Both the position numbers and the translations under genes were made by a program. Positions 46,960 through 55,446 of a stretch of 64,000 bases of DNA are shown one piece after another. The number at the start of each line of letters is the position of its first letter. The stretch's first letter is position 1. Under the pieces are notes generated by a model. It was not told the DNA's origin. It saw only the letters and a list, made by a program, of their open reading frames with translations, and ran no database searches. The stretch comes from Candidatus Latescibacterota bacterium. GTDB lineage: Bacteria; JAAXHH01. The DNA lies in assembly GCA_022822725.1 (NCBI GenBank), contig JAJEAN010000007.1, positions 1,060,382-1,124,381 on the forward strand, in the 5' to 3' direction.

Positions 46960-47007
46960 AGGGATTCGGCGGGCCGAGTCATCGGCCTGTGGAAGTCGGA
47001 ACAAACG

Positions 47008-47049
47008 AAATTGCCGTTGTCACCGCACGTATGGCGACAACGGCAATTT
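47008..47049 (+). terminator. Hairpin terminator after the redoxin gene
   Basis: A perfect 14-bp stem (AAATTGCCGTTGTC / GACAACGGCAATTT) with a 14-nt loop starts about 50 bp after the stop and ends in a short T run. The stem is AT-flanked on both sides and could also work in the reverse direction. Confidence 0.85.
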
Positions 47050-47141
47050 TGTGTATTTATGAGTTCGGCACATGGACGTACGTGAAGACGATTGGAATCT
47101 ATCGATCGTTCACGAGGTTTTCCCGGTTTCTCTGACTATTC

Positions 47142-47147
47142 TATAAA
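47142..47147 (+). promoter_or_regulatory. Possible -10 element for the coiled-coil gene
   Basis: TATAAA within ttctataaagtatg is a good -10, but the -35 at the right distance (TTTCCC) is poor. Confidence 0.3.
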
Positions 47148-47208
47148 GTATGTCATTCGCTTCTGGCACCACCGCACCATAGGCACGAATGAGAGAGGAA
47201 CCGCGACC

Positions 47209-47529
47209 ATGGAACTTGCTCAACTGCTGTTAACGCCGGCCACCCTGTTGACGGCCTTCATCTTCTTCTGGAACCAGGCGAAGATCGGAAGGGACGAACT
47301 CAAGCGGGAACTCAACACGGATATAGGATCATTGAAGGAGGAGTTGAAGGCAGAAATAATGTCCGTTCGCCGAGAAGTCGCCGCCGTTCGTGACGAAATG
47401 AAGACTGAGATCAGGGAGGAAATCGCGCCTCTGCGAACGGAGATCACTGCCATCCGTACGGAAATGCACGACATGAACGGTCGCCTCGGACGTGTGGAGG
47501 GTCTGCTGAGGACTCCGGACGCCGGCTGA
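47209..47529 (+). CDS. Small membrane-anchored coiled-coil protein
   Basis: A 106-residue protein with one N-terminal hydrophobic segment (about 4-22, LLLTPATLLTAFIFFW), then a long amphipathic helix rich in Lys, Glu and Arg in heptads (RDELKRELNTDIGSLKEELK onward to about residue 98). No enzymatic motif is present. GAGAGG lies 10 bases before the ATG. It resembles small anchored coiled-coil proteins of unknown function. Confidence 0.65.
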   Translation: MELAQLLLTPATLLTAFIFFWNQAKIGRDELKRELNTDIGSLKEELKAEIMSVRREVAAVRDEMKTEIREEIAPLRTEITAIRTEMHDMNGRLGRVEGLLRTPDAG

Positions 47530-47532
47530 CTC

Positions 47533-47568
47533 GGCGGGCGGTCCGGGCGATCCGGGCGGTCCGGGTGT
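47533..47568. repeat. GC-rich ggcggtccgg repeat after the coiled-coil gene
   Basis: Three consecutive imperfect copies of cgggcggtc/cgggcgatc lie immediately past the stop codon; this is the same motif family as 15237-15297. Confidence 0.7.
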
Positions 47569-47581
47569 CGCATAGTTGTCT

Positions 47582-47609
47582 TTGACTACGCTCCCTCGTT
47601 TTCTATATT
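47582..47609 (+). promoter_or_regulatory. Candidate promoter for the PhyH-ThDP-M81 operon
   Basis: TTGACT (47582-47587), a 16-nt spacer and TATATT (47604-47609) lie 100 nt before the first PhyH gene. Confidence 0.58.
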
Positions 47610-47709
47610 CCTGAACAAGCGATATGAGTGTCCAATGACGCCGGAACGAACCATTTCCGTTCGTAGTGTCTGAATTCCTGTTTAAGCCCAAGCCGCCAGG
47701 AGTCCCGCC

Positions 47710-48594
47710 ATGGCCATGTTCGGCGACCCGGAGGACTTCGTCGTGATGAGCGAGCGCGAGAAGTACCTCTACGATCTCCAGGGGTTTCTCGTGGTGCGGG
47801 GCCTGTTGTCCGCCGATGAGGTTCAGGCGCTGAACGAAGCCCTGGACGCCAATCCGGACCGCACCACCGGACACGGCCCGGGCGGTGCCCTGGACGGCAC
47901 TCCGCTGGCGGGGCCTGAAACGCAGTACGTCCACTACGAAGGGATGCTGACCTGGGACCCGCCCTGGTGCCAGCCCTTCCGAGACCTGCTCGCCCACCCG
48001 AAGCTGATTCCCTATCTCAATACCATGATGGGCCGGGGCTGGAAACTGGACCACAACATCGATGTGCTCACGTCGATGCCGGGCGCCCAGGGCACCCCCT
48101 TTCACGGCAACAGCACGGGAATGTTCGCAGGTTCCACTTATTACATGTACGACGACGGCCGCATGCGGAGCGGACTGACCGTCTGCCAGTTCTACCTGAC
48201 CGACGTGAACCCGGGCGATGGCGGGTTGACCGTGATTCCTGGCAGCCACAAGGCCAATTTCCCCATGCCCGGATACGTCCGGCACTTCGAAGACCACCAG
48301 GAGATCTTCCATCATGTCGCCGTGAAAGCCGGCGACCTGGTGATCTTCAACGAGGCCACGACCCACGGCGCCCTGCCGTGGAGGGGAAAGGGCGAGCGTC
48401 GCTGCGTGCTTCACCGGTACATCCCGAAATACATGCACTACGAAGGCGGTGTATACGAAACCCACCTTCCCGAATGGACGAAAGACCTCACCGAAGCCCA
48501 GCGCGCGGTCCTGGAGCCCCCGTATATCTACAACCGGCCCCTGATCGAGGACGACGGTGAATCGATCGTGCGTCCCCGCAGGGAGGGGATCTGA
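47710..48594 (+). CDS. PhyH-family protein with H-x-N at the metal site (paralogue A)
   Basis: A 294-residue PhyH-fold protein. YLTDVNPGDGGLTVIPGSHKANFPMPG and NEATTHGALPWRGKGERRCVLHRY (distal His and Arg) are the family strands. At the position of the iron-binding His-x-Asp it reads TPFHGNSTGMF, so Asp is replaced by Asn. The AGGAG site seven bases before ATG 47710 is good. It is 75 bp upstream of a close paralogue sharing KYL(Y/F)DLQGF, ALNEALDAN, and C-terminal EPPY(I/V)YNRP, indicating tandem duplication. Confidence 0.86.
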   Translation: MAMFGDPEDFVVMSEREKYLYDLQGFLVVRGLLSADEVQALNEALDANPDRTTGHGPGGALDGTPLAGPETQYVHYEGMLTWDPPWCQPFRDLLAHPKLIPYLNTMMGRGWKLDHNIDVLTSMPGAQGTPFHGNSTGMFAGSTYYMYDDGRMRSGLTVCQFYLTDVNPGDGGLTVIPGSHKANFPMPGYVRHFEDHQEIFHHVAVKAGDLVIFNEATTHGALPWRGKGERRCVLHRYIPKYMHYEGGVYETHLPEWTKDLTEAQRAVLEPPYIYNRPLIEDDGESIVRPRREGI

Positions 48595-48668
48595 CTCCGC
48601 ACGCCGCAGGCGACCTCATCCCTATTCGTCGATTCGATTCTGTTGGAAAGGTACACAACCTGAGCGGC

Positions 48669-49538
48669 ATGGCTGAACCCACCTCCTCATACCTCACCAT
48701 GGAACCCCACGAGAAGTACCTCTTCGACCTGCAGGGGTTTATCGTGGTGCGCAACGCCCTCACGCCCGAACAGGTCAGCGCGCTGAACGAGGCCCTGGAC
48801 GCCAATCTCGACAAGCGGAAGGACGATACGGCCAGCAGCACAAGCGAGGCCCTGAAAGACGCGCAGCTCCGCGGCCTCTATGAAGGCATGCTTTCCTGGG
48901 ACCAGCCCTGGTGCCGTCCTTTCCGGGAAGTGCTGGCCAATCCGAGGATCATCCCCTACCTGAACACCCTGCTGGGCCGGGGTTGGAAGATGGACCACAG
49001 TCCCTTCATCTTCACGTCCGTGTCGGGCACCGAGGGACTGCGCCTCCACGGTTACGGACAGGCGGAGTTCAACGGATCTCGATTCTACCACTACCAGAAC
49101 GGCGTCATGCGTTGCGGGCTGATCAACTGCCAGTATCAACTGACCGACGTGAACCCCGGCGACGGCGGACTGTGCGTCATCCCGGGCAGCCACAAGGCGA
49201 ACTTCAGTCTGCCCGATGACATTTCCCGTTACGAAGCCGACCGGGAAATCGTGTACCACGTGCCCATGAAGGCCGGCGACCTGGTGATCTTCAACGAGGC
49301 CACGACCCACGGCACGCTGCCGTGGAATGGCGAAGGCGAGCGCCGCTCGCTGTTCTACCGGTACACCCCGAAGTACATGCATTACTCCGGCGGCGTGTAC
49401 GAAACCGGCCTGCCGGAATGGACGAAAGAACTCACGGACACCCAACGGGCCGTACTCGAACCGCCCTATGTCTATAACCGGCCGATGATTGACGACGACG
49501 GGCAAACGTTGTCGACTCCGCGCCGCGAAGGAGAGTAA
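48669..49538 (+). CDS. PhyH-family protein with H-x-Y at the metal site (paralogue B)
   Basis: A 289-residue tandem paralogue of the preceding gene. QLTDVNPGDGGLCVIPGSHKANFSLPD and NEATTHGTLPWNGEGERRSLFYRY match it closely. The metal-site motif is now LRLHGYGQAEF, so the acidic ligand is replaced by Tyr. Both copies keep the distal His and Arg. ATG 48669 has a weak ribosome site; an internal ATG at 48702 is an alternative. The ThDP enzyme starts 11 bp after its stop. Confidence 0.85.
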   Translation: MAEPTSSYLTMEPHEKYLFDLQGFIVVRNALTPEQVSALNEALDANLDKRKDDTASSTSEALKDAQLRGLYEGMLSWDQPWCRPFREVLANPRIIPYLNTLLGRGWKMDHSPFIFTSVSGTEGLRLHGYGQAEFNGSRFYHYQNGVMRCGLINCQYQLTDVNPGDGGLCVIPGSHKANFSLPDDISRYEADREIVYHVPMKAGDLVIFNEATTHGTLPWNGEGERRSLFYRYTPKYMHYSGGVYETGLPEWTKELTDTQRAVLEPPYVYNRPMIDDDGQTLSTPRREGE

Positions 49539-49549
49539 AGGAACCCCCC

Positions 49550-51184
49550 ATGACCGGAAACGAAGCCATTGCAAAGATCCTGAAGGCCGAGGGGCTGGAC
49601 TGGTTCAGCTGTTTTCCCCACCACCCCCTCATCGACGCCTGCGCGATCGAGGGCCTGCGTCCCATCCTCTGCCGGCAGGAACGGGCCGGCGTCAACATCG
49701 CCGATGGTTTCAGCCGGATACGGAACGGGAATACCGTCGGGGTCTTCATGATGCAGATGGGACCGGGCGCGGAGAACGCCTTCGGCGGGGTGGCACAGGC
49801 TTACGCGGATTCGGTACCCGTCCTGCTGCTGCCCGGTGGACCGCCGCGGTCCCGTGCGGGCGCCAACCTGGCCTTCGAATCGGTGGAAAACTACCGGGGC
49901 ATCACCAAGTGGGTCTCGAACATCAACTCGGCGGCCCGGATTCCGGAGATGATGGGACGGGCATACAGCCTGCTCAAGCAGGGCAAGCCCGGACCGGTCA
50001 TGCTGGAGATCCCGGGGGACGTGGGTGAAGAGGAGATCCCGGACGAGACATTCAGTTACACGCCGGTGAAGCCCTTCAGGAGTGGCGCTTCTCCCGAGGA
50101 CGTGCGGGACCTCGTGTCGGCTCTGCTCGCGTCGGACTGCCCGGTCATCAGCGCCGGCCAGGGCGTGCTGTATGCCGAGGCCACCGATGCGCTGATCGAA
50201 TTCGCCGAATGGACGAAGACCCCGGTCATGACCACGCTTGCCGGCAAGAGCGCCTTCCCCGAAACCCATCCCCTTTCCCTGGGCACGGGAGCGGCCTCCC
50301 ATTCCCTCATGGTGGCGGAATACCTGAAGAAAACCGATTTCTTCTTCGGCATCGGCACAAGCATGACTTCAGGATTCAAATCGGATGTGCCGGCGGGCGC
50401 GGCGCTCGCTCAATGCGTCGTCAGCCACGGGGACCTGAACAAGGAGCACCGTGTGGACTATGGCGCGGTGGGGGACGCAGAGGTTGTGCTGCGGCAGATG
50501 GTCGAGGAAGCGAAACGCCAGCTCGGTGGGCGGCCCCGGGACGATGTACGCGGCGACATGGAGGAGATCGCCCGGCTGAAACAAGCGTGGCTGGCCGAAT
50601 GGGAGCCGCGCTTCCGCTCCGACGAGGTGCCCCTGAGCCCGTACCGTGTGTTCCGCGAGATCGCCGGGGTGGTGGACGGCGCGCGCACGATCATCACCCA
50701 CGACTCCGGCTATCCGCGGGAGCAACTCGCGCCATTCTGGGAGACCGACACGCCGCGGGGATACATTGGCTGGGGCGCATCCACGCAGCTGGGCTACGGA
50801 CTGGGACTGGCAATCGGAGCGAAGATCGCCGAGCCGGAGAAGCAGGTCGTCAACGTCATGGGCGACGCCGCCTTCGGCATGGCCGGCCTGGATGTGGAGA
50901 CCGCCGTGCGGTCGGAGATCCCAATCATCACGGTGGTGCTGAACAACGGGGTCATGACTCACTACGACCACCACATGGCCTATGCATCCGAGCGCTGGGG
51001 CAGCAACCGGCTGGGCGGGGACTACGCGGCCGTAGGCGCCGGCCTGGGTGCTTACGCGGAGAAGGTGACGACGCCCGATCAGATCGCCCCGGCCATCCGT
51101 CGGGCCGTGGAGGCCAACCGCGAGGGCAGGCCGGCGGTCATCGAGACGATTACCAAGGTGGAAGAGCACACGTCGAGGTATTGA
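49550..51184 (+). CDS. ThDP-dependent acetolactate-synthase-like enzyme
   Basis: A 544-residue thiamine-diphosphate enzyme of the acetohydroxyacid synthase / 2-oxoacid decarboxylase superfamily. The N-terminal PYR domain has the catalytic Glu in CRQERAGVNIADGFSR (E44), followed by a central domain. The C-terminal PP domain has the ThDP/Mg motif GDAAFGMAGLDVETAV...VVLNN (about 437-465). The sequence is not a standard IlvB, so the substrate is unknown. AAAGGAA lies seven bases upstream. It follows PhyH B and is 5 nt before the M81 gene. Confidence 0.87.
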   Translation: MTGNEAIAKILKAEGLDWFSCFPHHPLIDACAIEGLRPILCRQERAGVNIADGFSRIRNGNTVGVFMMQMGPGAENAFGGVAQAYADSVPVLLLPGGPPRSRAGANLAFESVENYRGITKWVSNINSAARIPEMMGRAYSLLKQGKPGPVMLEIPGDVGEEEIPDETFSYTPVKPFRSGASPEDVRDLVSALLASDCPVISAGQGVLYAEATDALIEFAEWTKTPVMTTLAGKSAFPETHPLSLGTGAASHSLMVAEYLKKTDFFFGIGTSMTSGFKSDVPAGAALAQCVVSHGDLNKEHRVDYGAVGDAEVVLRQMVEEAKRQLGGRPRDDVRGDMEEIARLKQAWLAEWEPRFRSDEVPLSPYRVFREIAGVVDGARTIITHDSGYPREQLAPFWETDTPRGYIGWGASTQLGYGLGLAIGAKIAEPEKQVVNVMGDAAFGMAGLDVETAVRSEIPIITVVLNNGVMTHYDHHMAYASERWGSNRLGGDYAAVGAGLGAYAEKVTTPDQIAPAIRRAVEANREGRPAVIETITKVEEHTSRY

Positions 51185-51189
51185 GCGCC

Positions 51190-52692
51190 ATGCCCAGGAT
51201 CCTGATCGGCACCTTCTTCCAGGAGACCAACGATTTCCATCCCAATGATACGGTGTACGAGGATTTCCGTATCCTGCGCGGCCGAGAGATGCTGGCGAAA
51301 CCAGGCAGCCGGGAGGAACCGAACGGCCCGGGCGACCAGGACGACCAGGGCGGCCTGAGCGGCCTCGGTGGCGTGGTCGGCGGGGCCGTCGATACCCTCT
51401 CCGCTCGGGAAGACACTGAAATCGTGCCCACCTACAGCGCCGCCATGGGGGCGGGCGGCACGATCACGCAGGCGTGCTTCGAGCGGACCGCGTCGGAATT
51501 GCTCGACGCCATCGATCGGCACAGGACCGGCGCCGACGGCGTGTACCTGAACCTGCACGGCGCCATGACCGCGGAAACCGAAAAGGACCCCGAAGGGTAT
51601 GTCCTGCAGGAAGTGCGGCGGCTCGTCGGGCCAGATGTGCCCGTGGTCGCTTCCTTCGACATGCACGGCACGATCACCCGGCGCATGCTGGCCCACATGG
51701 ACGGCTGCGCCATCCTGCACACCTATCCCCATATCGACTGGTATGAAACCGGCGCACGGGCCGCCGGGGTACTGCTGCGCATACTCGACGGGGCCCGGCC
51801 CGTGATCGCCAGCGTGTATACGCCCACCATGGTCCGGGGCGACGAACTCAAGACCGCCACCGGCGTGCACGGCACGTTCATCCGGTACCTGGAGCGCCTG
51901 GAGGAGCGGGACGACGTACTCGCCGGGGGGATCATGCTGGGTCATCCGCCAACGGACTGCCCCGAACAGGGCTCCCGCATCGTCGTGATCACGGACGGCA
52001 ACCGGGACCTGGCAGCGCGGGAAGCCCTGCATGTCGGCCGGAGTTTCTGGAACATGCGGTCCCACATGCAATGCGTGCTGCATAGCGTCGAGGCGGGCAT
52101 CCGGATCGCCGCCATGGCAAAGGGAACGGTCGTTTTCGCCGATGCCGCCGACGCGACCAGCTCGGGTGCACCGGGCACGAGCAACACCATCCTGAAGGGC
52201 CTCCTCGGGAGCGACTACCGGGGCAGCGTGCTGTTCCCCATCCGCGACGATCTCGCTGTCGCGCGCGCCATGGAGGCGGGCGTCGGGCAGACCATCACCG
52301 TTCCTCTGGGCGGGACGCGGGACCCGCGCTTCACGCCGATCGAAGTCACCGCGACGGTCGAAGTGCTGGGCCGACGCGACAATGTCCCAATCGCTGTTCT
52401 CAGGTGCCGCAACATAACGATCTTCGTCGCGTCTTCCGGCCCCCTGCTGTGCGACCGGTGGATGTATCCCGCCTTCGGCCAGGACCCGGAACACTTCGAT
52501 GTCGTAGTCAAGAAGCTGCCCCATACGCCGGACGATTGGTACGACGACTGGGCGGAACGGACCATCACCATCGATTCGCCGGGGGCGGCGAGCCCCAACA
52601 TCCCCACGCTCGGTCACCGGTTCGTCACCCGTCCCATCTACCCGCTTGATCCCGATATGAGGTTCACGCCCGAAGTGGAGGTGTACGAATAA
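51190..52692 (+). CDS. M81-family metallopeptidase (MlrC-like)
   Basis: A 500-residue protein of the MlrC/M81 family, named from microcystin degradation. GTFFQETNDFHP at the N-terminus, YLNLHGAMTAETEKDPEG and SFDMHGTITRRM (metal-binding His and Asp) are diagnostic, and ADAADATSSGAPGTSN marks the C-terminal domain. Residues about 38-55 (REEPNGPGDQDDQGGLSGL) are a low-complexity insert. The open frame upstream, inside the ThDP gene, is not coding; ATG 51190 starts the homology. Substrates in most bacteria are unknown. Confidence 0.9.
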   Translation: MPRILIGTFFQETNDFHPNDTVYEDFRILRGREMLAKPGSREEPNGPGDQDDQGGLSGLGGVVGGAVDTLSAREDTEIVPTYSAAMGAGGTITQACFERTASELLDAIDRHRTGADGVYLNLHGAMTAETEKDPEGYVLQEVRRLVGPDVPVVASFDMHGTITRRMLAHMDGCAILHTYPHIDWYETGARAAGVLLRILDGARPVIASVYTPTMVRGDELKTATGVHGTFIRYLERLEERDDVLAGGIMLGHPPTDCPEQGSRIVVITDGNRDLAAREALHVGRSFWNMRSHMQCVLHSVEAGIRIAAMAKGTVVFADAADATSSGAPGTSNTILKGLLGSDYRGSVLFPIRDDLAVARAMEAGVGQTITVPLGGTRDPRFTPIEVTATVEVLGRRDNVPIAVLRCRNITIFVASSGPLLCDRWMYPAFGQDPEHFDVVVKKLPHTPDDWYDDWAERTITIDSPGAASPNIPTLGHRFVTRPIYPLDPDMRFTPEVEVYE

Positions 52693-52759
52693 CCCCGCGC
52701 GACGGCCGGATGACGCCGCAATGCCGCCCGTTCGTGCCGGTTCCCCCTGCGGGGAAGCC

Positions 52760-53692
52760 ATGAACCGGCACGTCACCAGCGGCCGCTGGGGCCTGGGCCT
52801 GGTCCTGAGCCTGTTCACGATCTTCGTGTGGGGCGGACTGCCCATCGTCCTGAAGATCATGCTGATCAGCCTGGACGCGTTTACGATGACCTGGTACCGT
52901 TTCGTCGTCGCGGCCGTTCTGATGGCGGTGATCGTGCATAAGCAGGGGCATTTCCCCCTGGTGCGCCAGTTGCGGGGCGGATACGCGCTGGTGTTCCTCG
53001 CGGCGGTCCTGGGCTTCAGCAGCGCGTACGTATTCTATCCCCAGAGCCTGCAGTACATCTCGCCCAGTGCCGCCCAGGTGGTCAACCAGATCTCGCTGCT
53101 GTTCCTCCTGCTGGGCGCCATGCTGCTCTTTCACGAACGGATGGCGCTCATACAGGTCTTCGGACTCGTGCTGCTCACGGGCGGCATCGTGCTCTTCTTC
53201 AACGAACAGTTGGAGGAGCTCTGGTCCGGGGACAGCGCCATGATCCCGGGCATCCTCTGGGTAACCGTCGCGGCGCTGGCGCTCTCCACGTACACGCTGA
53301 CCCAGAAGCAGCTGCTGCAGGTCCTGCCTACCTCCGTTATCCTGTTCCTGATCTACTCGGCCGGGGCGATCCTGATCCTGCCCTTCGTTCGGTTCGACGC
53401 GCTGCTGGTGCAGGACGCCGCTCAGATGATCCTGCTGAACGTATCGGCCGTGATCTCACTCGTGGCGTTCGTGACCCTGGTGGAATCGCTGAAACACCTC
53501 GAGGTTTTCCGGGTCAGCATGGTCCTGGCGGCCGCACCTCTGGTTACAGTCGTCGACATGATGATCGCCGCGCCGCTCCTGCCCGGCCTGCTTCAGCCGG
53601 AAAACCTCAACACCCTGAGCATATCGGGCGCCGTGCTCGTCGTCATCGGGTCCATACTCGGCAACCTTCGGAGAAACCCGAAGACCCGCTGA
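52760..53692 (+). CDS. EamA/DMT-superfamily transporter
   Basis: A 310-residue membrane protein with about ten hydrophobic helices in two EamA repeats. GGLPIVLKIMLISLDAFTMTWYRF and SAYVFYPQSLQYISPSAAQVV are typical of the first repeat, and LVESLKHLEVFRVSMVLAAAPLVTVV of the second. Such proteins export metabolites. ATG 52760 starts the first helix after GGGGAAG; an upstream ATG (52721) is less likely. Its place at the end of the PhyH-ThDP-M81 run suggests it exports or imports the pathway's small molecule. Confidence 0.85.
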   Translation: MNRHVTSGRWGLGLVLSLFTIFVWGGLPIVLKIMLISLDAFTMTWYRFVVAAVLMAVIVHKQGHFPLVRQLRGGYALVFLAAVLGFSSAYVFYPQSLQYISPSAAQVVNQISLLFLLLGAMLLFHERMALIQVFGLVLLTGGIVLFFNEQLEELWSGDSAMIPGILWVTVAALALSTYTLTQKQLLQVLPTSVILFLIYSAGAILILPFVRFDALLVQDAAQMILLNVSAVISLVAFVTLVESLKHLEVFRVSMVLAAAPLVTVVDMMIAAPLLPGLLQPENLNTLSISGAVLVVIGSILGNLRRNPKTR

Positions 53693-53767
53693 AGCCGGGC
53701 ATGGTCGTATCTACGCGGTAGGTGTGAGAACCTGCTCATAGACTGCAAACAGGGGAGTGCCGTCACC

Positions 53768-54277
53768 ATGAAACCTCTCGTGGTCATGGGTTTACGGACC
53801 CTCGCCCACCTGGACGCGAAAGAAACCATGTACGAACAGATCGACCGGAACGCCATACAGGCGGTGGGCAGGTTTTCCGGAGAGCACCTGGAGGCGATTT
53901 CATCGGGAGGATTCGCCCTGGGCGTCCTGTCCAGCCACAGTGTTTCGCGCATCGAGCGCGTGGTCGATCACCTGGGATGGCCCCACCTTTTTCCAACGGA
54001 TCATTTGATTTCGTCGGCGCCCCTGGACCGAAAAAACGCGGCGAACTGGGTAGCATGGCGGCGGGAATACGAAACGCGGGGGCTTGCGCTGCACACGGTG
54101 GTGGATATCGGCGAGGTACTGGTGCGGAACCTTGCCGGTTCGTCCGTCTTCGGGGATGTGGAAAAGTACAACGTCAGCGCGGAAACGGGCTTAACCATCG
54201 CGGGGGCGACCCGCATCACGGCCCTGGACCAGACGCGAGCATATCGGGAGGCGTCCCGGAACCGTAAGGACCGTTAA
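53768..54277 (+). CDS. Unrecognised 169-residue protein
   Basis: No family was recognised. It is soluble and compact, with no signal peptide or membrane segment. Segments that look conserved are DAKETMYEQID, SRIERVVDHLGWPHLFPTDHL, RREYETRGLALHTVVDIGEVL and VFGDVEKYNVSAETGLTIAGATRITALDQ. There are no cysteines and no obvious metal or nucleotide motif. GGGAG lies about ten bases before the ATG. It stands 75 bp after the DMT gene, possibly in its own unit, and converges on the M20 gene. Codon pattern and G/C-rich third positions support real coding. Confidence 0.6.
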   Translation: MKPLVVMGLRTLAHLDAKETMYEQIDRNAIQAVGRFSGEHLEAISSGGFALGVLSSHSVSRIERVVDHLGWPHLFPTDHLISSAPLDRKNAANWVAWRREYETRGLALHTVVDIGEVLVRNLAGSSVFGDVEKYNVSAETGLTIAGATRITALDQTRAYREASRNRKDR

Positions 54278-54310
54278 GACGCAGGCAACCGTTGGCACGC
54301 GGCCATTGGG

Positions 54311-54360
54311 CTGCCGGGTTAATACGCCTGCCGGGTTAACAGGCGGCCAGGTTAATGAGC
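54311..54360. repeat. 17-bp tandem repeat between convergent genes
   Basis: Two near-identical 17-bp units (ctgccgggttaatacgc, ctgccgggttaacaggc) and part of a third (ggccaggttaatgagc) lie between the unknown protein's stop and the M20 stop. The second unit has a small GCCTG/CAGGC stem. Confidence 0.8.
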
Positions 54361-55442
54361 TACGGGTTGGACCTCGGCGCCCTGGCGTTCAGGAACTCCA
54401 GCACCAGGTGGGTCATCACGCGCATGCCGACGGTCACGGATTCGCTGTCCGCCGTCATGGTCGGGGTGTGCAGGCCGCCTGAAGGCTGGCCGGGCCGGGT
54501 GGTACCGAGCCGGTAGAAGAACCCCGGTACGACATTGGCGAAATAGGCGAAGTCCTCGCCGCCCATGGTCGGGGGCAGTTCCAGCACCTGTTCGACGCCG
54601 GGTGCGCCAGCGAGGTAACCGGCCATTTCTCGGGACAGGGCCGGATCGTTGATCACCGATGGGGTGCCGCGGTCGTAGTCCAGTGCGAAAGTACCGTCAT
54701 AGGCCGCGGTAATGCCTTCCAGGATGGACGCCATCCGGCGCTCCACCGTATCCCGGACCTCGGGATTGTAGGTGCGCACCGTCCCCTCGAGATGGACTTC
54801 CCGGGGAATGATGTTGAAGCGTTCGCCGCCACGTACGATGCCCACCGTGACCACGCTGGGCTCGAGGGGCGACAGGGTGCGGGACCGGATCGTCTGCAGG
54901 GCGAGCACGATCTCGGAAGCCATGACGACCGGGTCGATGCCCTCTTCGGGACGGGCGCCGTGGGCCTGTTTGCCCCGGACTTTGATGGTGAAGTGGTCCA
55001 CGGCGGCGAAGGCCGGTCCGATGGTGTATCCGACGGTGCCCACCTCGAGGGAGGGCAGCGCGTCCATGTCCGCCCGGACGGCCACCACCGGACCCGGCCG
55101 CCCGCCCTCGAGCACACCCACCACGCCGGTATGGGCGACATCGGTGCGGATTTCGATACCCAGCGCGGTGAGATGATCCGCCACCAGCGCAGCCGTCTTG
55201 AACTCACGGTTGCTCAGTTCCGGATTCTGATGGATATGCTCGCGCATGCGGATGGCATCCGCACGGTACTTTGCCACCAGCGCGGCCACGTCATCCTGCC
55301 GGGCTGCCACGTCATCCTGCCGGGCGGCTACGGCATCCTGCCGGGCGGCCGCGTCATCCTGCCGGGCGGCCGCGTCCCGAGGCATGTTCGTGATAAACAA
55401 CATGCCGAGGATGAGCAGCGTTTCTGTACGTCTGATCTTCAT
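54360..55442 (-). CDS. M20D-family amidohydrolase with the catalytic core deleted
   Basis: A 360-residue protein with a signal peptide-like start (RRTETLLILGMLFITNM). The M20D N-terminal part is recognisable (RMREHIHQNPELSNREF, VAVRADMDALPS). It then jumps directly to LEVGTVGYTIGPAFAAVDHFTIKVRGKQAHGARPEEGIDPV. The roughly 100 residues normally between them, with the HACGHDxH and QPAEE motifs and the next His, are missing without loss of frame. Only the C-terminal metal His (GGLHTPTM) remains. It should not bind metal or hydrolyse, unless the join is an assembly error. A 21-bp repeat (ARQDDVA) follows the signal. Confidence 0.85.
   Translation of the reverse strand: MKIRRTETLLILGMLFITNMPRDAAARQDDAAARQDAVAARQDDVAARQDDVAALVAKYRADAIRMREHIHQNPELSNREFKTAALVADHLTALGIEIRTDVAHTGVVGVLEGGRPGPVVAVRADMDALPSLEVGTVGYTIGPAFAAVDHFTIKVRGKQAHGARPEEGIDPVVMASEIVLALQTIRSRTLSPLEPSVVTVGIVRGGERFNIIPREVHLEGTVRTYNPEVRDTVERRMASILEGITAAYDGTFALDYDRGTPSVINDPALSREMAGYLAGAPGVEQVLELPPTMGGEDFAYFANVVPGFFYRLGTTRPGQPSGGLHTPTMTADSESVTVGMRVMTHLVLEFLNARAPRSNP
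55285..55368 (-). repeat. In-frame 21-bp tandem repeat in the M20 gene
   Basis: Four 21-bp units plus a partial fifth encode the heptapeptide ARQDDVA just after the signal sequence. Confidence 0.92.
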
Positions 55443-55446
55443 TGGG

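Noticed and set aside
50209-51189. Long N-terminal extension of the M81 frame
   Set aside because: It lies entirely within the ThDP gene in another frame, and homology to M81 begins only at 51190.
54328-54344. GCCTG/CAGGC hairpin as a terminator between convergent genes
   Set aside because: Only five base pairs and no T tract on either strand; it is part of a 17-bp repeat.
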